In this document: positions 11,312 to 21,971 of the stretch, piece after piece
How the letters are laid out: each line of letters begins with the position of its first letter
Position numbering within the stretch: position 1 is the stretch's first letter
From: Paratrimastix pyriformis
Lineage: Eukaryota > Preaxostyla > Paratrimastigidae
DNA length: 64,000 bases
Direction: 5' to 3'
Assembly (NCBI GenBank): GCA_027972325.1
Contig: JAPMOS010000016.1
Location: forward strand, 248,001-312,000
The notes under the pieces: generated by a model
What the model saw: the letters and a program-made list of their open reading frames with translations, nothing else
Databases searched by the model: none
Told to the model about the DNA's origin: nothing
Translations under genes and position numbers: made by a program

Positions 11312-12512
11312 ATGGAAGCTGCAGCAGGCTCGTCAAGCTCACGTGTTTTTCTCATTTTATCACAATTCTTCATTAGATCGGATTGTTTACCCTGGCGTTT
11401 CGTCAGTGGTTGCACGTTTTATCGATTATGTCCAGTACGACACCCAATCTTCTGAAGAATCGACCGAATATCCTTCCACCCGCAAGCAGTTTGCTCTTGC
11501 CAACCATCTCGCTGACCAGCTTCGTGCCATGGGAGCCCATGAAGTCGTTGTGAATGACAGAGCATGGGTGTATGCGACCATTCCCGCATCTCCTTGTCTG
11601 TTTGTCGGTATGTTGATCTGAACCCTATCTTTCCCTTGGCTTGGCTCGTCTATGCAGCTGTTCACAGTTGCCGCACGGTTGCTCTGTTGGCTCACCTCGA
11701 CACCAGCCCTGAGGCCCCCTCAACCAATGTACGCCCTCAGCTTCACGATTACGCCGATGGCGACATTGTTCTGAAGGACGGAATCGTGATTCCTGCTGCT
11801 CAGCTGGCGGCCTACAAGAACCAACGCATTATCACCAGCGATGGCACCACGTTGCTCGGTGCCGATGATAAGGTTCGAATCGATGGGCGGATCCACGTTC
11901 CAGTATGATTCATCTTTATGCGATTAGGCTGGCATGGCAGCCATTATGGAGATGGCGGCACACCTGCTCCGCGAACCCGAGAAGTACCCGCACTGTCGGG
12001 TGCGCGTCTGCTTCACCCCGGATGAAGAGGTCTGCGCGGCAACACAACCGCCGCCTCACACCTGCGCAGATCGGGCACGAGCTCGAGAAGCCCGACGTCG
12101 AGGCTCTGGGCGCCAATTGCGCATACACCGTGGACGGCGGCAAGCTGGGCGAGTTCGAGGACGAGACCTTCAACGCCTGGGCCGCCACCGTGACCGTGAA
12201 GGGCTTCAACTGCCATCCCGGTCCGACCCCTTCCATCCTTTCTTGCATGACATGCTTCCGTATTGACATGCAGGGACGGCACTGAACGTGATGGTCAACG
12301 CGATGCGGGTCGCCGGCGAGTTCCTCGCGATGTTGCCCAAGGACGCCAGCCCCGAGACCACCTGCAACCGGCAAGGTCGCCCTGCCTCCCATCCCGGGAT
12401 AGAAGGGGCTCACCACATCTGTGTGGGACAGGCTTCATCCACCCCGTCTCGATGGAGGGCGACCCCGCTCAGGCCACCATCAAGATGATCATCCGCGACT
12501 TCGATCTCGAAG

Positions 12513-12546
<34 letters not shown>

Positions 12547-13092
12547 ACCCCCCCCACCCACCCACCCGACCGACCGACCGACCGACGCGACCTGACCTTC
12601 ACCGACCGATCTTCTTAGGTGTGGAGCGGCTGAAGGACCGCGTGCGTGCGATTGCCGATTCGGTGGAGCGGCGCCACCCCGGGTCCCACATTGCGGTCAA
12701 CTACCGGTTCCAGTACCAGAACATGAAGCCGCTCATCGACCAGGTCCCCGAGGTGTGCGACATCGCCCTCGAGGCCATGCGCTGCGCCAACGTGGTTCCC
12801 ATCCCGCAGCCCGTTCGCGGTCCGTCCGCGTCGTCGCCCCCCCCCCCCCCCCCCCCCCCGGTCGACGCCTCACACGCCCATCCCCAGGTGGCACGGACGG
12901 GTCGAAGCTGACCGTCATGGGCATCCCGACTCCCAACCTGTTCGCGGGCGGGAGAACTTCCACTCGAAGACCGAGTTCCTCCCGGTGGCCTCGCTGGAGC
13001 ACTGCCTGCAGGTGCTGCTGCACCTGGTGCGCCTCCACGGGGAGCGCTCCACCCCGCTGCCCGCCCTCGTGCTCCCGGCCCACACCGAATAG
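11312..13092 (+). CDS. pepT: Peptidase T (M20B tripeptide aminopeptidase)
   Basis: A zinc enzyme that removes the N-terminal residue from tripeptides, probably in the cytosol. A short first exon (MEAAAGSSSS) joins across GTGTTT...CATTAG to HRIVYPGVSSVVARFIDYVQ. The catalytic set is present: AHLDTSPEAP (metal His and Asp), LGADDK joined by an intron to AGMAAIMEMAAHL (bridging Asp), CFTPDEEV (catalytic and metal Glu), and FHSKTEFLPVASLEH (last metal His). The dimerisation part includes HPVSMEGDPAQATIKMI and NYRFQYQNMKPLID. It ends ALVLPAHTE-stop. Poly-C runs at 12515-12557 and 12837-12859 lie in introns. The family is mainly bacterial, so an old transfer followed by intron gain is plausible. 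All key residues are seen, so it looks active. Confidence 0.9.
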
Positions 13093-13339
13093 ACGGCCGC
13101 GGACCCCGGCGAGTTCCGTGGACATGGCGCCAAGGCCAATGAGACCACTTCTTGTAAAATTCGGTGCGCTGTGCGATGGTCACGATGTTGGTGGGCGGTG
13201 CTGTTCGTGTTCCCTGCTGTTCGGAAACGACCGGTCAGCAGCCAAGCAGTCGCCAACCTCGATGTTTGCATCGGTTATTCGAGCTGGAAGGGGGAAAGAA
13301 AAAAACAACTGGGGGGCGGGGGATGCTCACCCGGGGGGA

Positions 13340-13887
13340 TCACCTCTCGAGAGGGGAAGGCGCGAGCCTGGCCGCAGCGGCGAGTGTGGCTTCGCTTTGC
13401 GCTGGGCAGTAGCTCGGATACTGAGAAGCCAATCGGTCCCTGAAAGCGGAGGTCAGGCAAGGCGTTGACATGATCCAACAGACCGAAGCGACCGAATCCT
13501 CCTGAACGTATCTTCGATGTTTCTTTTCAAATCGCGAATTTCATTGGCGTATGCCTGTACAGATTGTTCGACGATGGGGAGCGTTTTGCAGGTATCGAGA
13601 TTAAACTCGTCTAGCGAGGCATTCGCGCTTCGCATTTTGTGGAGGCTAACAATAAGATGAGAATCTGGTAGAGGCAGTCGTGCGCTTCAGACAGATCCGC
13701 TTGTATGATGCGGATTTTGTTGGTGTCTTCCTTATTCACGATCCCAACAATTTCTCGAGCAAACGTCACCGATCCCGAGTCGGATGGAGGGAGAGGACAA
13801 CTGGATGGAGGTGCGGGGGACGGAGAGGAAGCGGGAGGTGGTGTAAAAGAGGGAGGAGGAGTCGAGGAGCGGCGGATATTGACTCAT
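13340..13887 (-). CDS. KXD1: KxDL-domain protein, BORC subunit
   Basis: KXD1 is a small coiled-coil subunit of BORC/BLOC-type complexes that position lysosomes. The exons read IVGIVNKEDTNKIRIIQADL, then after a GTCTGAAG...GTTAG intron LHKMRSANASLDEFNLDTCK, then IRDLKRNIEDTFRRIRSLR. After a GTCTGTTG...TTTCAG intron comes DRLASQYPSYCPAQSEATLA, ending LAPSPLER-stop. FRRIRSLRDRLASQYP aligns with the C-terminal helix of animal KXD1. ATG 13887 is the likely start. The first exon may be only four bases (ATGA) joined to AAATTGTTGGG, or may encode an extra Ser/Pro-rich tail; this was not resolved. It lies 102 bp downstream of the PSMD5-like stop on the same strand. Confidence 0.72.
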
Positions 13888-13989
13888 GAACCTCGAGGTA
13901 CTGGCATATTCTTTTTGCTGAGAAGCACCCGACGGTATTCGTGTCCTTTGGAGGGGGGAGGGTGGGGAGGGGATGGTGGCGATGGAAAA

Positions 13990-16340
13990 TTATCCGGCGG
14001 CACGGTCGGCAAACGTCACCTTGGGGGCCTCCTTCTCGTCGATGAGGTCGTGCTTCCGACGAATGGCCAGTGTGCGCAGCTGGAGGGGAATCAAATGGGC
14101 GTGTGGCGAGTCCAGCAAGGCTGCGATAAAGCCCTTCTGCGTGCGAGTGCCTAAAAAAAAAGGAGATGAGGCGGATAGCGGGGTGGGAGGAAGGGGTGCC
14201 GACCATCCATGTCGAGCATGCGGCGAGGGTCGGTGGCCCACTCAACGAAGGCCTGATCGGTTGCCACGAGGCTCACGAACCAGGGGAATGCACACATGGC
14301 CGCCAGGGCCTAGGAGACGCCCAGAGTATGAGCCGTGCGATGCGCGTGGACGGGAGATGGCGGGCGGACCTGGTTCGCGAGGGTCCGCGGGAGCGGCTCG
14401 GGGATGCGTGCGCAGGCCATCATCACGTGCAGCGGACCGCCCGACACGACCCGGTCCTCATCGAGGGGCCGCGCCAGAGGGGCCCGCTCGGGGTGGGTCA
14501 GGCCCACCGACAGGAAGAGCGCCTCAGCCAGGGGTGACCCGCTGCAGAGACGAGCACGAACAGGATTTATGTGGTGAGCGGCGGGCGGGAAGACCCCGTT
14601 GTACCAACTCCCCCTGCCGAAAACAGGCGGCGCCTGCAGACCCCGCGGCCAGATCGCGCAGGGCTGCGAAGACGGCACAGGTAACCCCGGGGTCTGCCTG
14701 CATCTTGAGCTGGGCCCCGACCAGCCGGGCGGCCATAACCCCCGGGGGAAAGCCGGCCTTGTCTGCATCGGGGACGCCGGCCGGCAGCGGGGCGGCCGCC
14801 GCGAGGGCTTCCACGCCCACCCGCCGGAGCATGGAAGTGCTCAGGGCCTGGATGGCTGAGGCCTGTGAGCGACGACGGCGAGCGAATGAGGGTGTCGACA
14901 GAAGGTGAGCGAACGAACTGTCATGTTCTGGCGGTATGGGAGGGGTGTGGGAGGGAGAGGGCGGACCAGGATGATGGGGTCGGGGGTATTCCCCAGGGCG
15001 AGCATGGCCCCCTCGACCAACGGGCGCACCTCCTCCGGGGTCAGGCCATTCTAGACGCAAAAGACGACAGGACGAGGGGATGAAAAGCGGGTCCATACAG
15101 GAAAGCCCGCCCATGGGGCAGCAGGTGGGCGGGACGTGGGGCCGGACGTGGGGCAGGGAGGCCGTGATGAGCTCCATGGCCGTGGGGGCGGCCACCTCGA
15201 GGGCCCGCAGGTGCCCCAGGGCCGCTCGCAGGCAGCCGCTCTCGGAGAGGGCTCGCACCCCATCGGCATGGATGGCCACCTGAGGATGGTGGTGGGGTGA
15301 GTATGGCCAGGCGTGGGGTAAGGTCCGCGGACCCGCTTCATGAGCTCAAGCGCATTGATGGCCGAAAGGATGTCCTCCTGCGAGGGGGCTGCGGCCTGGG
15401 ACAGAGCCGCCATCACCCGGGTCCGGGCCACGGCCTGGAAGTGCGCGGGGCTGTGGGCCGCTGTGTCCCGCCGCGGAGCGCAGAACCAGAACCAGGCCAG
15501 AACGAAAAACGGAGGGGACCGTGAGGACAACGACGACGCATGTGCGGAAATGCTGGGCGCGGCGGGGGCGGATCTTTGACGGACCGATCTTGGTGTACAT
15601 ATCCAGGGCCGGGATGGGGGCACTCGTCAGGAGGGCATCGACCAGCCCCGGTTGGGTGAGGAAATCCAGCGCGGCCGGGATGCCTGCCGTACCCATCTGA
15701 AGAACCCCAGGGGATGAAAGATATCCAAGGAAGACCAGCAAACCTCTGCCCCGGCGTTGACAGCAGCGCACATGGTGTCGGAAGCCGGGTCCCGCAGCCC
15801 CTCCACCAGCATGGTCGTCACGTCCTGGGGATGGAGCAGCAGTGGGCAGGTTGGCGCTGGTGTGGTGGCGCCGCCGGCAGTGGCTGTGGAAGCTGGTGTA
15901 GGAGCGTCGGGTGTGATACACCGCCGGAACGCCGAAAAGGCACATGTCCGAACGGCGGATTCGGTGTGGTTGATGCCGCGGAGAAGAGTCGGCCATGTCT
16001 GGTGAGAGAGGAATCGAATTCGCGCCCACCGAGTGACGATTCAGACCTTTTCTAAAGTCAGAAAACTGGCAGCGTCGGGAGCCCTGAACAGTTTTCCGAG
16101 AATTTCGCAGAGAAGAACGCACACGTCACTATCGCAGTCCGGCGTATCATTGTCGTTCAGAAGCTGAAAAACAATCGTTGTTGCGCCAGTTTCTTCGTCG
16201 AACTGGGCAAGGGGGCGTGAAGAGAGGATTCCATCGGATATTTCTCTCAGCTGCTTTTTTAAATCGGGGGTTTTCACGGGGCGTTCTGCAGCCAAGGCGC
16301 GGAGCTTTTCGAAAGATGCTTTTTGTTGTTCCGTTGCCAT
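13990..16340 (-). CDS. PSMD5: PSMD5-like 26S proteasome assembly chaperone
   Basis: PSMD5 (S5b) is an ARM/HEAT-repeat protein that helps assemble the proteasome base. From ATG 16340 the gene gives MATEQQKASFEKLRALAAER, then many helical exons: VLLCEILGKLFRAPDAASFL, MLVEGLRDPASDTMCAAVN, GTAGIPAALDFLTQPGLVDA, TRVMAALSQAAAPSQEDILS, GCLRAALGHLRALEVAAPTA, RPLVEGAMLALGNTPDPIIL and QADPGVTCAVFAALRDLAAG. Near the end, PWFVSLVATDQAFVEWATDP followed by TQKGFIAALLDSPHAHLIPL resembles the C-terminal repeats of animal PSMD5 ([20 protein letters not shown]). It ends FADRAAG-stop. Another ARM/HEAT protein is possible because the match is to a degenerate repeat. It diverges from PIG-T across 54 bp. Confidence 0.6.
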
Positions 16341-16394
16341 CCCGAAGATTTTGAATGGTTGACTGGATGTAGCCTGTATATCCTGGAGTTCTTT

Positions 16395-18253
16395 ATGCTC
16401 CGCCTTCTGCTTGCGTTTTGCCTTGCAGCTCTCTCCTGTGGCGCTTTGCCCAATGACGATTTTCAGGAGAGCCTTCTTTTGCGACCTCTTGCCGACGGCA
16501 AGGTATTAGGTCACTTTCAATTCTCCTTGACCAGCACCCTTCCCACATCCGACGCCGCGGTCCCGCCGTTCTCCCACACGGTTCTTTTTCCACAACCTCT
16601 GGGTGCTATCCTTCACAAGTACGACGTCCGTGAGATGCACCTCCAGCTCGCCCACGGCCGGTGGAATTACGACTCGTGGGGGCTTCCTCTGGTCTCGGCG
16701 CCCATCGGGGCCGAGTTTTGGGCGTGGACCCCCGGTTCGGACGATGCCGCCTGGGCAGGCTTGACCAACTCCCTCTCGGGCCTGCTGGGCGTGACCCTGG
16801 GCGGCCTCGACGCCACCAACACGCGCATCAACGGCACCCTCTTTGCCCCCAGCGCCCATCCCGCGCTCCTTGCCGGGACCGCCATGCGCCACGGGATGCT
16901 CACTCGCGAGGCCTTCTGCACGGAGAACCTGGCCCCGTGGCTGAAGCTGCTCCCCTGTCGCCAGGCGGACGGCCTGGCCAGCCTGCTCGCCCCGCTGCGT
17001 CTCTTCGATTCGCACCACTTCGCCCTGGGGCTGCACGTGCGCTGGGTCCGCCCGGGCACGGTGGAGCTGGTACAGACGGCCACGGTGGTGATCGACCCGC
17101 GCACTCCCGAGTGGACCGTGCGCAGTCTCTTCCGCCCCGCCCCCTACCAACCCGCCCCCGCCCCCGATGCCCAGGCCGACCCGACCCTGCGTACATGTCC
17201 CCTGGCCTCCCGCAGCCAGCTCCGCGTGGACCTGGCCAACCTCTGGGCCGGCTCGGCCGCCCCGCCGCTTCCGCCATGCCCGTCCAGACCGAGGCCTGCT
17301 GCACCCGGCCGGACGCCTTTTCCCTCTGCCCGGCGCCCGACCGCTGGGAGGAGCCGGCCTGCCGCTCCGGGGCCTCACCGCTGGCCATCTACGGGCTGCC
17401 CCGGGCCGACATCACCTTCCGCTACGAGGCGGGCTTCTACTCGCGGGCCTATCAGTACGACCCCAGCCGGCACGTGGCCGGACAGACCCCTGTGGCTGCG
17501 CACCGGTACCTCTACGGGGGCGGCTCGTCTGATGATGGCCAGATGACCCTCCACCTGACCAACACCGACCCCGCCCGCCCGCAGGCGGTCGTCTATCTGG
17601 ATGTGTATCCGTGGTACATGCAGCTGCTCATGCACACGCTCACCGTGCGCCGGTATGATGCGGGTGCTCTCGCCGCGCGCTCCCCCAAGGCGGCAATGGG
17701 TGTGGCCGTCCCCACCGAGGTCGCCTTCCCGGTCTTCGAGTACGTGCCCTCCCGGAGGCACGCGCAGGCCGCCCTGCGCCTCGAGGCCACCCTGCCCCCG
17801 AACAGCACCACGGTCGTCACCGTCCGCTTCGAGAAGGCCTTTCTCCACGTGAGCGAGCACCCTGCGGACGCCCATCGGGGGTTCGATATCGCCCCGGGGC
17901 AGGTCTACATGGTGCCCGTGGAGGGCGAGGACCGCTGCACGCGGGGGGTGGCTCCTCGCCAACAACCCGATCGCATTCTGACGGAGATGATGCTCCTCAG
18001 GCTGCCCGTCCCGGACTTCTCCATGCCGTACAACGTGATCGCCCTGGCCACCACCATCATGGCCCTCTTCTTCGGCTCGGTCCAGGCCTCCCTCACGGCC
18101 CAGTACCCCAAGGAGCACCCCGAGGAGACCTTCCCCCACTGGGTCCTGCGAAAGCTCCCGGAAACCGTGGGGAGGCCGCTCAGGTTGGTCGTGCGGAGGG
18201 CGAAGGCCGCGGCAGGATGGCTGATCAGAAGAGCAGACGAAGCTCCTGCCTGA
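16395..18253 (+). CDS. PIGT: GPI transamidase component PIG-T (Gpi16)
   Basis: A subunit of the ER complex that attaches GPI anchors to proteins. A signal peptide (MLRLLLAFCLAALSCGALP) precedes FQESLLLRPLADGKVLGHF. Other family blocks are WGLPLVSAPIGAEFWAW, FCTENLAPWLKLLPC, DGLASLLAPLRLF, TCPLASRSQLRVDL, VVYLDVYPWYMQLLMHTLTV, and the final DFSMPYNVIALATT membrane segment with a basic lumen-to-cytosol tail. No intron is needed, unlike its neighbours. The reading frame changes once, around 17255-17290: the N-terminal half is in one frame and the half from ASAMPVQTEACC in another, with both open across the overlap. No GT-AG pair fits, so this is a one-base indel (real or sequencing) or a very odd tiny intron. 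The family call is certain. Confidence 0.9.
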
Positions 18254-18365
18254 TGATCATATTTTTGTTTTTGATTATATTGTGTAGTGCCTTTCTTTTT
18301 TCGTCAAAATCTTCGAGTTCATGTCCCGCCATTTGTCCCCGCTTTTGCCCAAGTTACCGGGCAAC
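18254..18365. other. AT-rich flank after PIG-T
   Basis: T-rich sequence directly after the PIG-T stop. It probably holds the poly(A) signal region. No gene is seen. Confidence 0.4.
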
Positions 18366-18381
18366 CAGAATTGCAGCGAAT

Positions 18382-18432
18382 AGAGTCGTTCGTGTTCGGT
18401 GTCGGACAGACTTGTCCGGCAATCCAACAACC
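18382..18432 (+). repeat. Left outer inverted repeat
   Basis: Reverse complement of 21873-21922 over about 50 bp, read directly from the two stretches. It begins at TAGAGTCGTTCGTG and runs into the CAATCCAACAA end beside the 10-bp array. Confidence 0.88.
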
Positions 18433-18439
18433 CGTCGGG

Positions 18440-18590
18440 CGTCGAACAGCGTCGAACAGCGTCGAACAGCGTCGAACAGCGTCGAACAGCGTCGAACAGC
18501 GTCGAACAGCGTCGAACAGCGTCGAACAGCGTCGAACAGCGTCGAACAGCGTCGAACAGCGTCGAACAGCGTCGAACAGCGCCGAACGAT
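18440..18590 (+). repeat. 10-bp tandem repeat, unit GTCGAACAGC
   Basis: About 14 perfect or near-perfect copies, followed by variant copies (GTCGAACGAT, GTTGAACGAT) to about 18615. The unit is similar to, and in the same strand sense as, the GTTGGACAGC repeats of the right arm. Confidence 0.92.
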
Positions 18591-18674
18591 GTCGAACGAT
18601 GTTGAACGATGTCGAACACCTGTCGGACAGCCAACACTCCCGAACAACCTCATCTCGGGCAGGGGTTTCTCATT

Positions 18675-18805
18675 GGCGGCCCTGGCGGCCGGCGGCCGGC
18701 CGGCGGCCGGCCGCCAACCAAAAAGTTCGGCCCGCCCGCCGGCCGCCAACTAAAATTTTCGGCCCGCCCGCCGGCCGCCAACCCGAAACTTCGGCCCGCC
18801 CGCCG
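18675..18805 (+). repeat. GGCC-rich minisatellite, left
   Basis: GGCGGCCGGCC runs lead into about three 33-35-bp units of the form GGCCGCCAACC-AAAA-TTCGGCCCGCCCGCC. The same unit recurs in the same orientation at 20897-20975. Confidence 0.85.
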
Positions 18806-20425
18806 CCGTCAAAGTTGATATCGCTGCTTTGCGGGCCCAGGAGGTCATGATCGAGTGGGGCCGGATCAAGCTGCTGCCGCAGGGCCGCCTCGTCCGTGAG
18901 CTGGTGGAGCTGGGTGAGAAGCTCCCAGAAACAAGGGCGGGGCACCAGTGCATTGGCGAATGGGCCGGGGCCGCCGAGGCGGTCCTGAGGGACTATGGCC
19001 TGGGCAGAGGGGCCCGGCCTGGAGACGAGACGATCCGGTCCATTGGCATTGCCGCCTGGAAGGACATGGTCCGGAAGAAGGTGCGTGAGCGCGTCGAGGC
19101 CCAGTGGCGCGCGAAGGTGGAGGATGCCCACTCACACCCGAGGCTGGCGCTCCTGCGGCAGGTCAAGCAGGACTATGGCCGCAGCGAGGCCTACCTGGAC
19201 GACATGAGCCCGGCTGGGCGCCGAATTGCGGCCCAACTGCGCGCAGGGATGTACCTCGATGGTGAGTTCCTCCGAACCTGGAAGGGCAGACCTGAGGCGG
19301 AGCGCGGAGGAGCCTGCGTGTGCTGCAGCGCGGGACCGCTCGAGGATGCCCAGCACATCATCCAGCAGTGCCCCGCCTATGAGGAGTTACGCAAGGAGGC
19401 CTGGGACCGCCTCCATGCCGCTTTGGGGGCCCCGGACTGGGCCCGGCTGGAGGCCCTGGGCGCCGACAAGTGGCAGATCATGATCGGGAGGCCCGCGGCT
19501 GGCTGGGGACGGCCGACCACCGGGGCCGTCAACAGGATTGCGGGGGACTTCCTGGCTCAGGCCCATGCGCTCCGGCTTCAACTGCTCCGGGAGCGTCGGG
19601 CAGGACCACCGCCAGTGGCCAGCGAGCGGGGGGCCCGGCGGGAGGCTGCGTCGCGGCGACGGAGACGGCTGCCTGCTGTGCCCATCCAGCAGACTAGTGG
19701 CCACCACAACGAGGCCTCCTCTACATAACAATGGACTGAACCCCTCTCCTTTGCGGGTGGACGACGGCAGCGTCAGGCTTGCCGGGTGGGCTCGTCCTCA
19801 AAACCTGCAGGGAGGGGGGTGGGGTCTCAGGTCGCTGCTCTTCCCGTCTCCTTCTCTTCCTGCTTTGCTTTCGCCAGGATGGCGGCACTGCCCAAGCGGG
19901 ACTACATCTGGCCCTGACGCTGGGCCTCAAGCGCTGAAGTGGCTGGGGATGAGGTGATATTTTGTGAAATCGGGTTGGGAAATGGGGGAAATGGGAGTAA
20001 AACCTTTTGTGAACTCTTCTCGATTGCGATTATCTAGTTAGCCTCCTACGAGGCTGCATTAACACGAGACTGAACCCCTCTCCTTTGCGGGTGGACGACG
20101 GCAGCGTCAGGCTCGCCGGATGGGCTCGTCCTCAAAACCTGCAGGGAGGGGGGTGGGGTCTCAGGTCGCTGCTCTTCCCGTCTCCTTCTCTTCCTGCTTT
20201 GCTTTCGCCAGGATGGCGGCACTGCCCAAGCGGGACTACATCTGGGCCTGACGCTGGGCCTCAAGCGCTGAAGTGGCTGGGGATGAGGTGATATTTTGTG
20301 AAATCGGGTTGGGAAATGGGGGAAATGGGAGTAAAACCTTTTGTGAACTCCTCGATTGCGATTATCTAGTTAGCCTCCTACGAGGCTGCATTAACACGAG
20401 ACTGACTGACTGACTGACTGACTGG
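18806..20425 (+). mobile_element. 5'-truncated non-LTR retrotransposon (LINE), 3' part
   Basis: An open frame runs without an ATG from the minisatellite edge at about 18806 to the stop at 19726-19728, about 300 codons. It holds ALRAQEVMIEWGRIKLLPQG, the helical IGIAAWKDMVRKKVRERVEA and, near its end, CVCCSAGPLEDAQHIIQQCP followed by AYEELRKEAW. That C-x-C, HI and CP spacing is the zinc-binding motif found downstream of the reverse transcriptase in many LINEs. The reverse transcriptase itself is absent, so this is a 5'-truncated copy. After the stop comes a 3' untranslated part present twice in tandem (19734-20067 and 20068-20399), ending in a GACT microsatellite (20400-20425). The clade cannot be named without the polymerase domain. 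Confidence 0.72.
19734..20399 (+). repeat. Two tandem copies of a 333-bp LINE 3' unit
   Basis: Copy 1 is 19734-20067 and copy 2 is 20068-20399. Both start GACTGAACCCCTCTCC and end GAGGCTGCATTAACACGA. They differ at only a few places, for example GGCTTGCCGG against GGCTCGCCGG and ACTCTTCTCG against ACTCCTCG. The near-identity points to a recent duplication. Confidence 0.92.
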
Positions 20426-20884
20426 GAATCGACCAAACCGGGCGAGGGTGGCTGAGTCAGACGCGAAAATCGGCGAGTTTTTGCAGTTTTCTTCATCCAG
20501 CAGAGTGAACGGACCTTCCCCCACCCAAGGATCTTTCTGATTTCTTTGGTTTTGGTTGTTTGAAAGGAGGCTCAACACAATTGAACTGGTTTTCGATAAT
20601 CACTTTCAAAATTAATTGCTGGACCCTGCCACTTCGAATCTGATATGAATCGTAACGATCTTTGCGTTCTCCCTTTCGTTGGCCGCTGAATTGGACATAG
20701 ATGCCTCATAGATGTTTGATACAGCACATACAGGCTATTCGGCGGGGTGTTGCGTTTTCAAACTCGTGTCACCAGTGCGGCCAGCGCACATTTCCTTTCC
20801 TCGCACTTTTCCGCATTAATCGTGTGTAAAAACATCATTGCGACACCCCCTGTGTCCCTTGAGGATGGAATCACTCGATCTCCT
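20426..20884. other. No gene seen
   Basis: Mixed, AT-richer sequence between the LINE tail and the right GGCC minisatellite. It has no recognisable reading frame or repeat. Confidence 0.4.
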
Positions 20885-21030
20885 CCTTCAAAAGTTCGGC
20901 CGGCGGCCGGCGGCCGGCCGCCAACCCAAAAGTTCGGCCCGCCCGCCGGCCGCCAATCAAAAAAAGCCGCCCGCCCGCCCGGCGGCCGGCGGCCGGCGGC
21001 CGGCCGGCCGCCAGTGAGAAACCCCTGTCG
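20885..21030. repeat. GGCC-rich minisatellite, right, with inner inverted repeat
   Basis: CGGCCGGC runs and 33-bp units match the left minisatellite. They end GGCCGCCAGTGAGAAACCCCTG, the reverse complement (one mismatch) of the left CAGGGGTTTCTCATTGGCGGCC at about 18660. Confidence 0.82.
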
Positions 21031-21585
21031 GGGGAAACACATCTTCCAGAGGCCTAAAATACCTCATCGTCGCGGACATTTGCTCCGGCAACCTCCTTTC
21101 TTTGGAGGGCCCCTTTCCGGGTGGGATGCCCGACGTAGAAATATAGGTGCAGCGAGTTTGCAGAGGCCCTCATCCCCCGTGAGCAGGTGGTCGCCGACGG
21201 AGGGTTTCAGGGTCCCCCCGAATTTATCCTTCCTGTGAGAAAGCCTCCGCGTCGTCCAGTTCCCACGCAGAGCAGCGCCCAGTGCGCGTTGTGGTTGAGA
21301 ACTCTAGCCAAGCTTAAAAATTTTCATCTCTCTCGATGTTTGTGGCGGGGCACGACCGGTTGGCATGGGATCTACATGCACGCCCTCGCCACTGTCATCC
21401 ATGCATGGCAAACTGACAACCCGCACACAGTGCGCGTGGAGCCGTGTGCTTGGCTGTACTGAGTGGTGTTTGGTTCCCTCCTCAGCCTCCACGACTCTTC
21501 ATTTCCCTCGTACGGGCCGTTCTATCAACAAAATCACGTGAGCTGCTCGCCAGTTCCCGATAGCGGACAGGGGGTGGGTTGTGGG
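21031..21585. other. Unexplained right-arm filler
   Basis: This 550-bp stretch lies between the inner inverted repeat and the right 10-bp array and has no counterpart in the left arm. Short open frames occur on both strands, but none resembles a known protein. It may be captured or inserted sequence. Confidence 0.35.
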
Positions 21586-21589
21586 CCAG

Positions 21590-21860
21590 GGGTGTTGGCT
21601 TGTTGGACGAGGTGTTGGACAGTGTTGGCACACCGAACAAAGTGTCTTCCTGTCGGACAAGGGTATCGGACTGTCGAACAAGGGTATCGGACTGTTGGAC
21701 AGGGTGTTGTCTGTTGGACAGGGTGTCGGTCAGGTGATTCTTGTTGGACAGTGTGTTCGGCGTTGGACAGCCCAGTTGTCAGACAAGCTCGGGTTGTCAG
21801 ACAAGATCAGTTTGTTGGACAGCGTTGGACAGCGTTGGACAGCGTTGGACAGTGGCGAAC
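21590..21860 (+). repeat. Degenerate 10-bp repeats, unit GTTGGACAGC-like
   Basis: Many imperfect copies of TGTTGGACA(G/N), including three perfect copies of GTTGGACAGC at about 21822-21852. This is the right-arm counterpart of the left array but far more diverged, so the left array looks freshly amplified. Confidence 0.8.
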
Positions 21861-21872
21861 GGATTGTTGGAT

Positions 21873-21922
21873 TGCCGGACAAGTCTGTCCGACACCGAAC
21901 ACGAACGACTCTACTCAATTCC
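21873..21922 (-). repeat. Right outer inverted repeat
   Basis: Reverse complement of 18382-18432. It ends about 50 bp before the NUP35 start, so the island reaches into that gene's 5' flank. Confidence 0.88.
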
Positions 21923-21971
21923 GGAAATGATCGTCCTGACCCCAGGGACTATTTGCATTATTTCTGTTCGA

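Larger units (their letters stand above)
18366..21925. mobile_element. Composite repeat island bounded by about 50-bp inverted repeats
   Basis: The outer inverted repeats lie at 18382-18432 and 21873-21922. A core of about 50 bp containing GTCGTTCGTGTTCGGTGTCG is identical in reverse complement, with weaker extension outward (CCAGAATTG against CCGGAATTG). Inside each arm lies a 10-bp tandem array. A second inverted pair, AGGGGTTTCTCATTGGC at 18661-18677 and its complement near 21012-21030, borders GGCC-rich minisatellites. Between them sits a 5'-truncated LINE. No target-site duplication was recognised, and no transposase reading frame is visible. It may be a foldback-type non-autonomous DNA element that later received the LINE; this is inference. 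Confidence 0.6.

Noticed and set aside
18440-18590. Possible CRISPR-like array
   Set aside because: The 10-bp units are contiguous without spacers and the genome is eukaryotic. It is a simple tandem repeat.
18366-21925. LTR retrotransposon
   Set aside because: The end repeats are inverted, not direct, and no LTR-type genes are seen.
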